Assembly (NCBI RefSeq): GCF_003286085.1
Contig: NW_020825288.1
Coordinates: 7,440,001-7,504,000, forward strand
DNA from: Drosophila persimilis
Taxonomy: Eukaryota; Arthropoda; Insecta; Diptera; Drosophilidae
Direction: 5' to 3'
DNA length: 64,000 nt
Part shown: piece by piece, positions 37,988-50,962 of the stretch
Layout of the letters: each line of letters begins with the position of its first letter
Position numbering within the stretch: position 1 is the first letter of the stretch
Program-made: the position numbers and the translations under genes
The notes under the pieces: generated by a model
What the model was told of the DNA's origin: nothing
The model's database searches: none
The model's input: only the letters and a program-made list of their open reading frames with translations

Positions 37988-40258
37988 TACGCACCAGATA
38001 CAGTGCGTAACCGCAACATTAAGTCGCATTAGCCTGTGTCAAAAAAAGCATTTAGTCCGCCGATAGAATGCCTTGCTGGTGTCTGTGTTTGTTATTGTCT
38101 TTGGTCTTCGCTCTCCACCTGCAATACATTTCAATTGGGGACTTGACATGTTGTCCATCCCCCCGACTGCCCTACTGTACTCAATCTGGAGAGGGCTCAA
38201 GTGGCTTAATTACAAAATACCTGTCTGTGCCCCGCCTCGGAAAAAAGAATGTCATCAATTAGAAGCCCCCGCTTTTTGAGGGGGGCGGGGGCCCCGGTTG
38301 TTGTGTGGCACTGTGGCAGTCGACCACACGTGGCCAAGGATGCAGGCCACAGCGAGGAGGCCATAGATAACCCATGCTTTATGAAATGGTCGATAAGTTG
38401 CTCAAGTTTAAGCGGAATACTTGTCACTTCTGACACGTTCGTTAATGTGGCACGTTGCAGGCGGCGTTGCAAGGTGTGAAACGCTCAATTAACCGAAAAA
38501 TTACGACCCCGCCATGGATATCGATGCTTAACTCAACCTGTTATTGGGCAAAGGTCCTTGAGCCAGCACCAGCACCAAGAAGGCCAATATAATTTACTAC
38601 TCCTTCTCCTACCCAACTTCATCTTCGTCTTTTTGGGCTTCTTCTTTGCCTAGTTCTCGAAAAGGTAAGAACCGTGGTGCTGTTCTTCTTAGTTCCGCTC
38701 GTAAAAACTTTCCCTTTGTTTCGACGTTTGGCAACTTTACGACTTTCCGAGTGCACTTCCAAGGGGAAAATCTCTGGCCAAATCACGGCCCAGAACCCAA
38801 ATAAAATATCAATAAAAGGAGCAACAATTTAATTTACACAAAACAAAACTTTTTGACAGCTTGTAAACCAGGAGGGGGGCTCCACGTCCACGGCCACAGA
38901 GACAGATAGGGATTGCCGTAATGACAAAACACTTACAGAACGAAGGAGAGAGAGAGCATCGGGAATTTTTACGACTGGTGAACGGTGAAAGGGTCGCCCG
39001 AGGGTTGTCCCTGCCCTAGGCCCATAGGCCTCGGGGTCAGGTTGGTCTCTGGCTGGTTTCCGTCATAATTTTCTATTTATCGTGTAATTTGTAGCGCAAT
39101 TTGTTGCTCGTAAAATTCTCAAGTGAAAATATCATCATCATCAGCGTCGTCCTCATCATCGCCATATCGAGGGGCCATATAAAACTCGTAAAATGTGAAA
39201 GTTGTCTGTCTGTGTCTGTGCGTGCCTCTGTGTGCGAGTAAACACCAGAAATTGACAGAACACACTGTTCTGCCAGAGTTCATTGAATTTATAGACTCTC
39301 TCGCACTTATAAAGTCACAAAAGTGTCCATTTCGGTTGTCGTAAAAGAGTTTTGTGGGGGATTTTCCCCGAGATCATTCGTTCTGTGCTGAGTAGGGAAT
39401 GATTTTGGGTTTTGGAGAGAGAGTACTGTTTGTTGGGTGGCGGTGTTGGGGTTGGGGCTAGGTGAGTGGGTTAAATGGATTATTCTGATTTTATGTAGAA
39501 ATATATGTCAAGGCATTTCCCTTGAAAGAAACATGAATTTATCCTCTTTAACGTGTGGCTAATTGATTCTTTGTTTTTCTGGTGTGAGTATGGGCTATTT
39601 TTCTGAGATTTCCATGAAATTCTGTTAGTTTAAGTATTGGATATGAAAGAAATGATAATCTGAAAGATAACTTATGCAACTGAGAGCATAGTAGGCCAAA
39701 AAGGACACCTAAAGGCATGGTAAATGGACAGCAAAAAAACTATTCACTCTTCTGGGCGAAATTTGGGTCTAAACTAAAGGCAAACAAATCGAAAGTCAGT
39801 TCTAAAACACAACCCACCTCCCATCGTTCTCCGTTTAGCCATCCCATTGTCAAATCAACAAATCAAATCCCCAAATCATCGACGAACATCAGAAACATTT
39901 CAATACAATTTCTTCTAGGCTATTAAATCAAAATGGTGCCCCCGAAAAAAGTTTGAGGAACAGCTATGGGAAATTTGTTTTTCACTCAATTGCTCAATAA
40001 ACTGAAACGAAACATTTTTGTGGGCTGTGGGATAGATCGTAACGAATACTTTCGGAAGGCATATCCATCATCGTCCTGCACGCAAATACACTCAAACACC
40101 ACACGCAAACACACAAGCTCATGCATGCATGACGTACACACCCACACCCACACACACACTCATGCATGCAGTCGCTCAGTCAGCACAAGGCGCAGACACA
40201 CCAAAGTATTTTGCAAATTTGCGCTCAATTAATTGCAAATAATTCATTTGTTGTTTGC

Positions 40259-40296
40259 CCAGCCCCAGCCCCAGCCCCAGCCCCAGCCCAGGCCCA
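40259..40296. repeat. (CAGCCC)n hexanucleotide repeat
   Basis: About six CAGCCC units in non-coding DNA. Confidence 0.85.
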
Positions 40297-41074
40297 GTCG
40301 CATGCCCAAGAGAGAGATAGACATGGAGCAAGGGAGATGCAGCAAAAGAAAGAGAAAGAGAGAGATGGAACAGCCTCCCGCTTGGGGTATTTTATGGCAT
40401 TTTGATTTGATTTTTGTCAAACCGCCGTTTGCCGTTTGCTTCGTTTTTTTTCTGTGTGTGTGTGTGTTTTTTTCTTCTTTGCTTTTCTCCTGCGGACACC
40501 CCCGCTGCTGGTCTTTTGATTTATTGCCGACCTTGTTATGTGCAGGCGCATTAGCGATATATCCATTTCACTTTCCATAATGGTGGCTGCGCTCTCTCTC
40601 TCTCGGTGGCCACTGGCCACCCCTCTTCGACGAAAGCTTGGACCGAACGCACGCCAGAGCGGGACGACACCAGTGTCGTGTGTGTGTATGTGTGTAAGCA
40701 CTCAACGGTTTCGTTGTAAGTGCACAGAAAGGGGAAATGCTCATGCATGCGCTCTCTCGCTCTCCCCTTCTGGTCGGGCTTTTCCCCTCACGGTTTATGG
40801 CAGAGAGCGAAAGAGTGCATTGCCAATGAGGGGAAATGGATAAGGAGGGGAGCGGTAACGGCAACGGGCGTCCGATCGCATCGCATCGCATCGCATCGAT
40901 GGCTGTGTCCCCGGACTCCAACTCCGATTCGCTCTCCGGACGAGCCATTAAACGAAATTTATGAGTTTTGATAATTAGGAAATGCGATTAACAACCAACC
41001 TGAAAACGACGTCACACGATGACTCGCTATCCGTCCTGTCCTCCTCGTGGCTGATTTAACAAAAATCGAACAAA

Positions 41075-41101
41075 TACACACACACACACACACACACACA
41101 G
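41075..41101. repeat. (CA)13 microsatellite
   Basis: Uninterrupted CA dinucleotides in non-coding DNA. Confidence 0.95.
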
Positions 41102-43581
41102 AGTTTTATTCAGCATTTAATGTAATTTTTCTGTCGCTTTTGCGGTGTGGCCCTCATCCTGCGGCCCCCCTGGCCTAAAGGCTCCACCTCCAGCTCATTT
41201 ATTAGCGAATTTTTGTCTCGTTTTTTGATTCCTTGAGTACCCTTTCGGAGGCTTGGGTATTATCTACTTTTATGATAAGTTAAGCAAACAAAAAAAATAG
41301 CCCAGAAAATGGTTTTTATATGAATTTATTTTTTTTTTGTAAATAATATAAATGCATTCCTGCCTTGTTGATATTATATTAATGACGTGAAAAATCTTCT
41401 AAATTAAAGTCATAAAAAAAACACAAATGGCATAATTTTTGGTAATTTTTTTAAATTTTCTACATTGAATTTTTTTGTAGTTTCATAATTTAAGCAGAAA
41501 AACAACACTTAAATAAAATCTACAAAATGTATCAAAATCAATCTTCTATATCCTTTTAAAGGAAGAACAAGGGTATTCCCATTTTCTCCCTGCCTTATTT
41601 TGAAATTCGTTTTAAAGCATTTTTTGCAGCTTTTGCGTTTTCTGCCTCGACACTGGACTGGACTGGAATGACAATTAAATTTAATTTGACGTAAATGCCA
41701 ATATTCAAAATGCAATAATTCTGCTGAAACGGCACAGGCGGCCGAGCCGTATCCGTATCCCCCAATACCCAATACCCCCATGTTTGATTCCTGATCCCTG
41801 AAGCTTTTCCCCATCTTTGGCTGGCCGGCGAGGGGCTTTTGTTTTATTTTTAGTCTCTCACTCGAAATCAATTTATAAATTTCGTTTCATTTGATTTGGT
41901 TTTTTTTCTCGGTTTGTTATGCAAATCGGCGGCGGACAAGAACAACAAATGTTATATATAAGTTTTTGGCCAGCTTAGTCAGCCGGTTTGGCAGCATTTC
42001 CTTGGTCCGGTACGGTACGGGTATTTGACGGCATTTCGTAAGATTTAAGAGCTAACAGTTCTCCCACCTAAATGGAGGCGGAATGTGGAATTTTGAATGT
42101 TTTGGTCGGACGCATAGAAAGGTCACTGAGGTCATGTGGAGTTTGACTAATTGCGGGGCACATTCCGGTTGGAAGATCCTCCGCCACCGACTCCCTTAAA
42201 GTCTCCCTTGAGATACAAATTCTTCTCTCTGTTCTTTTAATTTTATATCATCTTTCAGCCTCCATCTCCGAAAATCCCAATTGCCTCCACCTGACCTTGA
42301 TAGCAGCACAATTTCTGAACATTTTGTTGCACTTCTCGGCTGCCCTCCTTCTTGGTCTGCCACGACGCCGTTTTGGCTTTTGTTGTGGCATAAACAGATT
42401 GAATTTTTGGCAAAAAGTTTTTAACAAGCACAAGTCCAAGGTCCGAGGCTCTGGGACTCGGAGGAGGCCGTAAGTCCACAAACTGTGACCCGTACGGAGT
42501 CACAGATAAGAGGAGCTTCTGTACGGCGACGAGGAGCCGCAGGAGCTGGGAAAAGAGAGTAATTGGTTGCGTTACCTTATCAAAATACCAACACACACAC
42601 ACACAGAGAGGAAGACAGAGAGAGAGGAACTGGAGACAACGTTTAATTAGAGTTTGTTGTTTATTTATTTATTTATTTGCTTGGCCTGCCGACGGTGCCG
42701 CCGCCGCCGCCGGCTCCTGCTCCAGCTCCAGCTCCAGGAGATCCTCGCACTGGGCCTTGCCTCGTAGCCTGGACTTGGGCTCTGCCCCCGGTCCCTGCCT
42801 CATTCGGTGGGCTCTGTTTGCTGTTTCGAAGTCCACTTTGGGGGCGACCAGAGCTCCGTCCAGCACAGTCCTGTTGTTGTTTGGGCTGCATTTTTGTGTT
42901 GACCATTAATAATTTCATTGAGTCGATATGGTTGTTGGTGTTGGTTCTGGATGTGTGTGCTCTCCTCCCTTTGTTGTTGTTTGCACAATGCGGTGGCAGC
43001 AACAACAAGGTGCTACGGCAGCGACGACTGCTTCCGTTCTTCAGTCCCTCCGGACAGCTTGGCTTCCTGCCCCATCCGGAATTGCTTCTTCGTTACACTG
43101 AAACAAAAATCGAAACTATTTCGTGATCAAAGAAAAGATCAATCTCTTAAAAAATGGTAATATATTGGATTATGATTTCTATGCAGTACCAATGGATCTC
43201 CTCTGCACTGCCTTTCTGTATATTTTCTTTCCTCTTGATTTATTTCCTTTTGATTTTCCCGTCGATGCTTCTATTTTGAAACATTTCCGAAGAAATTGAT
43301 TTTTTTTTTCTTATGAAAATATGATTAAATTGTTGTTCCTTTTTTTGGTGGCATCCTTTTATTCTTCTTTTATTTTTTACTCTTTTTCCGCTTCCTTCGA
43401 TTTTGATACATTTTGCGAATTTCCTTTATTTTTTGGCACTTGCAGAATGCAGCCAAAGGCCACGCCCTAGACCACCCAACCGAAGGCTCCCTCCTGACCG
43501 ATGTCCTTCCAACCTTTTCCTCCCCCCGTACCCCTACCCCTACCCATTCGCCTCTTCTACGGTTTTTGGCTCCGTTTCCCT

Positions 43582-43608
43582 CTGCTGCTGCTGCTGCTGC
43601 TGCTGCTG
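43582..43608. repeat. (CTG)9 microsatellite
   Basis: Nine CTG units, non-coding context. Translation in any frame gives only homopolymeric peptide and no recognisable exon. Confidence 0.95.
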
Positions 43609-45046
43609 GTCATGCGATAATAATATTTGTTATTTACTTTAGCGGAAGGAAAACCAGAAATAGCAAAAACAACAAAAACGAAAAAAAAGAAAAACCGAGA
43701 AAAAAATAAACGGAAATGCACATAAATTTATTTATTTTGTGCGTTCTTGTTTTTTGGCTAGCTAGATTATTATTTCTTTTGGCCCACTCTTTGCTCTGAG
43801 TCTCTCTCTCTCGCTCTTCTCTTGACATTTTCTTAAATTTTTCATTGTTTCTTTCTCTGAGAAAATCAAATAATTTTGGGAATACTTTTTGTTGACAATG
43901 AAATTCGTTGAGAAATTGAAAGACAAAAGCTGTTTCAAAGGATGCAATCAAATGGAATTTTATCAATTTCGATGCTTGAAAGTACAAGAAGTAATGTGTA
44001 CACTTTCGATTGGAAAAGAAGGGAAGGAAAGGCAATCCAATAAAGAAATATTTGACAATATTGTTGAAGAAGTGATGTTTCCACCATTATATCGGTCCAG
44101 GTTTTTGTGTAGTATTCTGTTTCGGAACCCATATCGAAAACCAACCAATAGATTTTTGCTACATATTTCTTTCTTCCTTGATTATATCGATACTCTTCGC
44201 CACTTGGAAAGGGGTTTCTAACGCTAAGTAAAGACTTCCATCTTTATTTGAGGACACAATATGACTCTTCTTTTTTTTATATCATATCATAATCAAACGG
44301 AGTTAAGTCCTTATTGCCACCAGGTATTGCTCTCTGCAAACCCAAAATATACTTCAAATATCTCCAAAAAACATTTCGAAATGTTCAGCTGAAAATTGGA
44401 TTCTCTTGCGGCATCGATTTCGAGTGATCGGCTCGGATCGGTAACCCTAGAAGCAGTATCTCATTCCTTGATTTAGTTATTAACATGATGCATACTCCCG
44501 GCCCTCCCCCTTGGCCATGCTCCTCCTGCGTTAAGTAGTTTTTCATAGGAAAACAATTTCCTTCATCTGTGTGTCTGCTTTTGTGTGTGTGTAGAAAAGT
44601 GATTTTCACTGCATTCACTCCCCTGTCCCCTGTCCCCCCGCCCAGCCTGCGCGCCCTTGACAGTTTCAAGTGGTTTTTCTGGGCAATCAATCAAAAAATG
44701 AACCAAGAAGCAGAAGGAAAACATTTCCCGACAAATGTGCCAGGAAAAGATCATTGAGAGGGATGAGTCACAGGGGAGAACGGCTGGGAGGGGGAGACAC
44801 AGCGCAGGGCGTGCTCAACACATGTGGAACGGACGGACGGATGGACGGACAGACAGGGAATGCATCTTAATCCGGGTTCGTTTAGCTCATTTGCATGTTT
44901 CCCAAAAACGAATGAATATTTTCCCTACTGACTTTTCACCAAACCTTTCCATTTTCCTGACTGTCGTGCATCTTCCTTTCTTATGTCGATTTTTCTCTGT
45001 CTTTTCTGAAATCTACTAACTCTATTTGTCTCCGTTTCCTTTGCAG

Positions 45047-45073
45047 GTAAAGTATGATTAGACCTCAAAGCAG
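45047..45073 (+). other. candidate recursive splice site (ratchet point) with 27-nt cryptic exon
   Basis: A TACTAAC-type branch sequence at 45014-45020 is followed by a pyrimidine tract and TTTGCAG ending at 45046. It is fused directly to GTAAAG, a usable donor, at 45047. A second, stronger donor (CAG before GTAAGT) starts at 45074, leaving a 27-nt potential exon with an in-frame TGA/TAG content. This arrangement (acceptor joined to donor, with a downstream donor for exon definition) is what is described for recursive splicing in long Drosophila introns. It would fit a long 5' UTR intron of hth whose first exon lies upstream. There is no transcript evidence here. Confidence 0.5.
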
Positions 45074-45079
45074 GTAAGT

Positions 45080-48000
45080 GGCTTAGGATCCTTAAATCAA
45101 ACAGAAATTAACTTTGTGACGGAAAGTTTACCATCAAAATATCCGAAAGCCGTGTCCTTGACCCGGCGGGAGTCCTAGACTTAGGGGCGGGCAGGGAGTT
45201 TTGTAGGCCGCCGCATTTGATGACAGCCCCCGACGGCAGACGCTGCGGAATTGACAGTTTTGTCAGGTTTGGCAATGCTGGCAGCGGCGTCAGCGTCCGC
45301 GTGGCGGCTGTCAAATGCAGGGAAGCAGGCTTTGACGAAAGGACATCGTCCTGGATGACCGGCATATTTGTTTAAGCAACAAATTTGGCATCGATTTTTC
45401 GTTTTCGGGTCGGGAAAAGGACTCCTTTGAAAGATGAGTCGAGGATAAAAACGAAAAACGAAAAATCGAAGCGAGCCAAGGCCTTTAATGTGGGTGTGAG
45501 TCCTGCTTAGACACCCCGGACGGGGCACAGGATCAGGTAGAGCTATGTCTATGCGGACAAGTGTCCTAAGCCTTTTATGAGCCCTAGCCGTGCGTTGAAA
45601 GTCACAAAAACGTAGGAAAATAGAAAAACGAAACGGAACGAGAGATATATGCGAAATTCAAACGAAGAAGGAGCCGCCGCACAGGTAAATATGCAGGTAA
45701 ATGTGAATCCTGATCGAAAATCGGAACTGGCATCGCGCGCGACCCATCCAGTGGCTCTCGAACTGTGAACAGCTGATGCGTGGCCATAAAACACACAGCC
45801 CGTCTCGCTCTGGCCCGTGCCTCGTGCGAAGGGAGTGCACAGGCTATCCTGCTCTCGCTCTTCCGCTCTCGCGGCGAATTCAACACAAAACAAAAACAAA
45901 CCATTAAAAGTGCGGCGAAGAGAACGCGCGCGCGTGTGTTCGTCGCGTGTGCGTGTGTGTGTGTGCTGCTGCTGAGTGAGAGAGAGGCAGAGAGGCACTT
46001 GTCTGTCAAGATTATGGCGGTTTCAGTCACAGCGCAAAAAAACGACAGCGAAAACGAAAAGGAACGGAACGGAGAACAGAGAGAAGTTGTCTCAAAACAA
46101 CTCCTATTTTTCTTCTCTTGTGCCATTTTTTTTGCGTGCTTTGAGTGAGTTTCGCTCTATCTGGCTCTCCCTCTCGCAGCCGCTCCGTGGAGCAGAGTCT
46201 GTCCTGCTCATCACTTGATATCGTGTCGTCGTCTTCATCTTTGCTGTCGCTCGCTCGTCGTTTCCATTTGATAAATTGCGTTTATAAGAAAGAGATGAAT
46301 TGTCATGCACACAACACCAGCGCGTCGCCGTTGCTGTCGCTGTCGACGGCGCTGCCTCTGCTTTAAATCATATTGGCTGCCCGGCATTAGTGTGCGTGCC
46401 TGTGTGCGCCTCAGTATGGGTGAGAGCCACATTTTGGCACTCCTCCCCTACCACCCATCCTCCTGCTCCACCTCGCCGAAGACCCACAAGCAACGACAGC
46501 CTCTCGTCTGGGATTGGAAGCTTCCAAATGCAATTTTCCTTGAGGTTTTTCCTTCGACTCGTTGCCCCTCTTTCCACCCTCTTGTGGGTGGAGACCCAGC
46601 CTCTTTCTTCATTATTTTGCTTCTTTTTTTTATTTTTGGCTGATTTCAATTTCAGGGTCCCTTCAATTCAAAATGAAATTCCTTTACTTTTGTTGAGTTT
46701 TCATTTCTTATTGGGAAATACCAATTGCAAACGTTTTTATTTATTTTTGGGATTTATTTATTTCAAAAATAATCATGATAAATACCCTAGATATGGCCAA
46801 GGTACATTCGCATCCACGTGCAAATTGCTCGAAGGCAAAAAGGGCCGATTACATTTGTCAGAGTATTTTTTAAATATTTCCTATGGACTGCTTTGCCAGA
46901 TATTTAATGGAGCAATTTGTACCAAAAAAATACCTGAATCCCTCAGCGGAGTTCATCGATGTTCGTACACTTTTGGACGTCCTCCTCTAGCCTTTCGGTT
47001 CTTTTAGTATTTTGTGGTATTTATTCAGTTTCTTTAGCATTATTTGTTTTCAATAAGCTTTATTCCACTTTTTTTAAGCACCTTGATTCTACTTATCATT
47101 TCATATCGTATCTGATCTTAAAGGACAGATTGGGTATAATATTCGCACAATTTGGGGCCCCAATAATATATGCCATAGAAATAATTCATTACTTTATATG
47201 TTTTTGATATCTTTTTCATTTTTCTTCATTATTTTAATTGGTTTTGGAATGTAGTATTCTTTTTGCTGTCCTCGAACTTTTCCCCCAAAATATCAATCGA
47301 TCCGTGGGGGGCGAGCACATAAATTGTGTCCAAGGCCCATGAAAAAATAGTTCCCACGCTCACTGACCGCTGTCCCCGATCCCATCTTCCACCTGCTCCG
47401 TGCTCTTCACCCTCTACTGAGAGATTTACCTTAATTTATTGCATTTAATTGATTTTATTTGATTTGATTTTCGTTGCGCATAAATTACTGAATTTTTTTG
47501 CATTTTTGGCAAAAACAAGAGAGAATGAGAGGCACACTGATAAAGAAGAAAGAAGAGCAACCGCAAATCCATCACAGTCTCATAAATTTGTCAGAGCGTT
47601 GACAGGCAACAGAGCCCACTGTGGAGCAACCCACCAGATAGCGTATACCCCGTTAGAGCCCCACTCCGTCGCACTTAAGATCAAAGATGGAATGAAATGG
47701 CAGCCAGATTAAGTGCAACATCATCTTCTGGCCAGTCCGCAGGATATCCTTTGCTGCCGCCAGAGAAACAGAGAGAACCGAGAAAGAGAGGAAAAACAAA
47801 CAAGGCTATTTTTCATTTTCCTAAAAACGGCGCCTCCGACTGCCCCACACGTAATGGCCTGCCGCTGGTGGTGGTGCCGCTGCAGCGCCAAAACCAAAAA
47901 TACGCTGTTGAAAAATTGCCTGGGAATATGTGTTAACTGCTTTTTAAACTGCCACCAGGACGACGACACGGACAACAACAGCAACAACAACTAGCAACTG

Positions 48001-48299
48001 TAAAAAGCGGCAGACAGGATGGGACAGGAGCCAGAAGCCAGAAGCAGACCTGCAGGATATGCAATTTTTGGCTCCCCAAAGAGCGCCGCCGTTGGAGGAG
48101 GAAGTGGAGTGGAGGGTATGCCCCAAACAGCTGTTCTCCTTTGTTGTTCCTGGCAGGATCAATGCCTAAGTGGCCAGATCGTCGACAGCTTTTGTGGACG
48201 AGAGGGAGTGCAGGTGTTGGGTGGTGGGGTGGCTGGGGTGTTGGGTGGTTGGGAGGCCTGCACCAAGCTGTTGTTGCTCCTTCCTTTTCACTCTTTCTT
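45080..48299. other. gene-free stretch between the candidate recursive site and the promoter-like region
   Basis: No recognised exon. It has CpG- and GTGTG-rich sequence at 45900-45975 and T-rich sequence at 46610-47260, where long frames (for example 46300-47007) encode only hydrophobic low-complexity residues. GGTGGG-type repeats occur at 48215-48260. Confidence 0.6.
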
Positions 48300-49330
48300 C
48301 GAAGGCGTTGCCTTAGCCGCTGCTGCCATGTGTGAGAGCGAGAAAGGGAGAGCGCGTAAGTGTGTGTGTGTGTGTGAGAGAGAGCTGAGTGAGTGCGTTC
48401 ATGTGTGTGTGCGGGTAAAGAGAGCAGAAGCTGAAAAATGCTGAGCGAAAGCTGACTGACGGACAGCGTCTGGAGAAACACCTGAAAGCACTCAACGAGA
48501 CTTTGACTTGGACTCGGTCTCGGTCTCGGGCTCGGACTCGGGCTCGGAGCTCCCACCCACCCCTCTGGGTGGCACGGCAGCACGGCAGCAGGGCAGCAGC
48601 AGCCAGCAACAGCAGCAGCACAGGTGGGGCGGGCGCTGAGAGCGCACAAGACTGAATGGCAAAACTGATGCAAACTGCCACTCACTCAAGCGAAAATAAC
48701 AAATGGGATTGGTTTTTGCTGATTTTCAACGCACGCACCAGAGAAACGCCAACAGCAGCGGCAGCGGCAGCGCAGGCAGCGGCAGCGCAAGCAGCGACAG
48801 CAGCAGAGAGCCAAAAACCTATAAGCCGTCTCCTTTTGGCCAAAGCCAAATAAATTTCAAACGAACGTACGAACGCACCACAGAGGCCGAGGCAGTGGCA
48901 GTGGCAGAGGCAGAGGCAGAGAAAACGAAGCGAAACATTGCGCAAAAAGAGGCAAAAAACACACGGCCAAAAGGAGCAACAACACGGCGAGAGAGCGACG
49001 GCAGAGAGAACGGAGAACGGAGAATGGACTGTGACAAGTGTGTGTATGACAGAAAAGGCGTACTAACAAATCAGTCATCGTGCGATCAGCGCATGCGCTC
49101 TCTTCGCCGCGCACACACGAACACAAACACAAACACACACACACACACACACAGAAGTGGCAACGCGAGTGCTGTATGGCCATCCCGCTTCCACTGCTAG
49201 TATATTTTAATGGCACAATTGTTGCGTCGCCATGTCCGTGTGGCCGTGCGAGTGTGTTGGTCGCTCGTTCCCTCTCTCTCTCTCGCGCGCGCTCTCGGCG
49301 TGCCTGAGTGTGTGTGTGTGTGACTGAGTC
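48300..49330 (+). promoter_or_regulatory. promoter-like region upstream of the hth leader
   Basis: This stretch is rich in GAGAG/CTCTC tracts (48350-48390, 49265-49295), CA/GT runs (49107-49153, 49308-49321) and CpG-containing words, as expected for a GAGA-factor-type developmental promoter. A TCAGTC initiator match lies at 49071-49076, but I see no convincing DPE or TATA box at the right spacing, so no start site is claimed. An open frame at 48703-49200 (Ser/Gly, Ala/Glu and Thr/His runs) is explained by the simple-sequence content and is not called as a gene. Confidence 0.35.
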
Positions 49331-50962
49331 TCAGGCCGGCACCACGGCGAATGATTGACAATGACAGTGTATCTTTTGCCCTCGTGCCGACGTGTTGTGC
49401 TGCCTCGTCTGTGCTGTGTGCTGTCTCGTCTGTGTCGTGTGCGAAGCGAGTAGCGAAGTCGTTGGGAGCAAAGAATTATTATTATTACTATTATTATTGC
49501 CTATTGCGGAGCGCCATTTTATTATTCTTATTATTATTGCCGCCGCACAGCAACAGAAAATACAAGAACTGAGCGAAACAAATAACATTTCACCGAACAA
49601 CTCGAAGAAATCGCAAAAAACGCAAAAAACGCACAAAATCGCGCGCGCAACGGATCGGGTTCCCGCGTTACGGTTACGTTTACGTTTTCGCCTCACAGCA
49701 GTAAAAGAAAAAGTAGCCTCCATGAACCGTCAAGGGTAGAGCGTGTTTCAACGGGTACGTTCCTGTTGCAGAGGGGATCCCGACGATCCCCCGTCCGTAG
49801 CCGTAGCTGTAGCTGTCCCCCTCTCAGCACCACCCTCAAGAGAAGAGCAAACACTACCCACTCCCACATGTACGTTGTGCCGTCGCTAAAACGTCTGAGA
49901 GTTTTGCCCCGTTTCGACAGCCAACTAAAGTTAATTGCGTTTTCATTTTGGTTCAGGATCTAGTTACATATATAGTATGTAGAAGCAGCTGTGATAAATA
50001 GTGCGCATATTATACGAAAAGCAAAAAGAGTATACGACAACAACAACAACAACAACAACAACAACCAATAACACCCTAAGCAAAACGGAAAAGGAAATCA
50101 ATCGGAAATTGGAAAACTAAAATCTGAAAGAAAGGAAGATCAAACCTAAGAGGATAGGATCGATCGACGAAGAGGAAGCTACTCTAGTAGTTCGAGCCAT
50201 GGATTTATGACAACTACAACAAAAATTGCAAAGCTATGTGGCAACAACAGCCGCAACAATACAGCAGTATACTAAGAACAAAAACAGCAACAACAGCAAC
50301 TAAAGCAACAACAAATTGTATACGATTTTTATAAACCAAAACATTACAATATTATATGTAAATAACAAACAACAAAAACCAACAAAAACTCAATCGAAAA
50401 AAAGAAGAAAAAGATAAGTTCTTAAGAGATCTCCCGCTTAACAACAACAACTAAAACAACAACGCGCGCGTAACAACAACAACAACAAGTATACAAGCAA
50501 CAAAACAACAACAACAACAAAAAACGTAATAATAATACATAAATCTTAACGAATGTGCCTGTGTTAAAAGAAAAGAAAAAAAAATAATAAAAGTATATTG
50601 TAAAAGAGTGCAAAATAATACAACAAAAAAGAAAAGAAAAAAGAAAATAAATAAAAGCAAAGAAATCCCTAAAGAAAACGCCGGAAAAACTACTATACGT
50701 GATTTTTCCTCTGTAACACTATTTTTGAGTGGAGCAAAAAAATAACAGAATTTCCAGAGACCCCCAAGCAGGAGGTCCCCAAACAACAGATCTGCCAGAA
50801 TAAGAGCCCCAAGCGTCGAGGAGCCACAACTGGAAGAGCCACAACGAGGACCAGACACAAGGGACGCGGGCCCCGTCGTCGAATTGTGTGTTGTGTCGCC
50901 CCACAGTCTTCTCTACACCAAAAGTGGCACAAATCGGGTTAGACGTCGCTCCCAGAGCATTA
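49330..50962 (+). other. hth: probable hth 5' leader (5' UTR), CAA-rich
   Basis: About 1.6 kb directly upstream of the Hth start codon is A-rich on the + strand, full of CAA/ACA words, and nearly free of long ORFs. This is the composition of many long Drosophila 5' UTRs. The true 5' end is not visible. Transcription could start near 49100-49400, or the leader could begin at an acceptor-like site (TTCCTGTTGCAG ending at 49771). Several short uORFs lie inside: one at 49868-49963 (31 codons), one at about 50200 (ATG GAT TTA TGA), and one from 50236 (about 31 codons, Gln/Thr-rich). The assignment rests on composition and position, without transcript evidence. Confidence 0.5.
50037..50065 (+). repeat. 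(CAA)n microsatellite in the hth leader
   Basis: A run of about nine CAA units lies in the proposed 5' UTR. Similar shorter CAA runs follow at about 50446-50463, 50473-50489 and 50505-50521. Confidence 0.85.

Larger units (their letters stand above)
37990..45046. other. gene-free stretch left of the candidate recursive splice site
   Basis: No supported coding exon. Contents: the CAGCCC, CA and CTG repeats, a GCATC pentamer run (40874-40897), and long T-rich tracts (41320-41480, 43200-43440). A frame of about 110 codons at 43889-44221 is of normal complexity, but I recognise nothing in it and AT-rich chance ORFs of that size are expected. Confidence 0.6.

Noticed and set aside
43889-44221. 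Frame of about 110 codons of normal complexity
   Set aside because: No recognised domain, no leader or splice signals. Length is within chance expectation over 64 kb on six frames.
45650-45705. Two CAGGTAAAT words near 45680-45700
   Set aside because: They lack a pyrimidine tract before the AG, so they cannot serve as acceptors. At most they are donor-like words.
46300-47007. Frame of 235 codons on the + strand
   Set aside because: Mostly Phe/Leu-rich translation of T-rich DNA plus repeat-derived parts. No domain is recognised and it overlaps another frame.
47933-48685. Frame of 250 codons on the - strand
   Set aside because: Composed of Pro/Ser/Arg and Cys runs from microsatellite-like sequence. 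It is antisense to the promoter-like region and has no recognisable motif.
48703-49200. Frame of 165 codons on the + strand with Ser-Gly and Ala-Glu runs just upstream of hth
   Set aside because: Simple repeats account for most residues, and it ends in CA-repeat Thr-His runs. No splice link or homology to Hth is visible.
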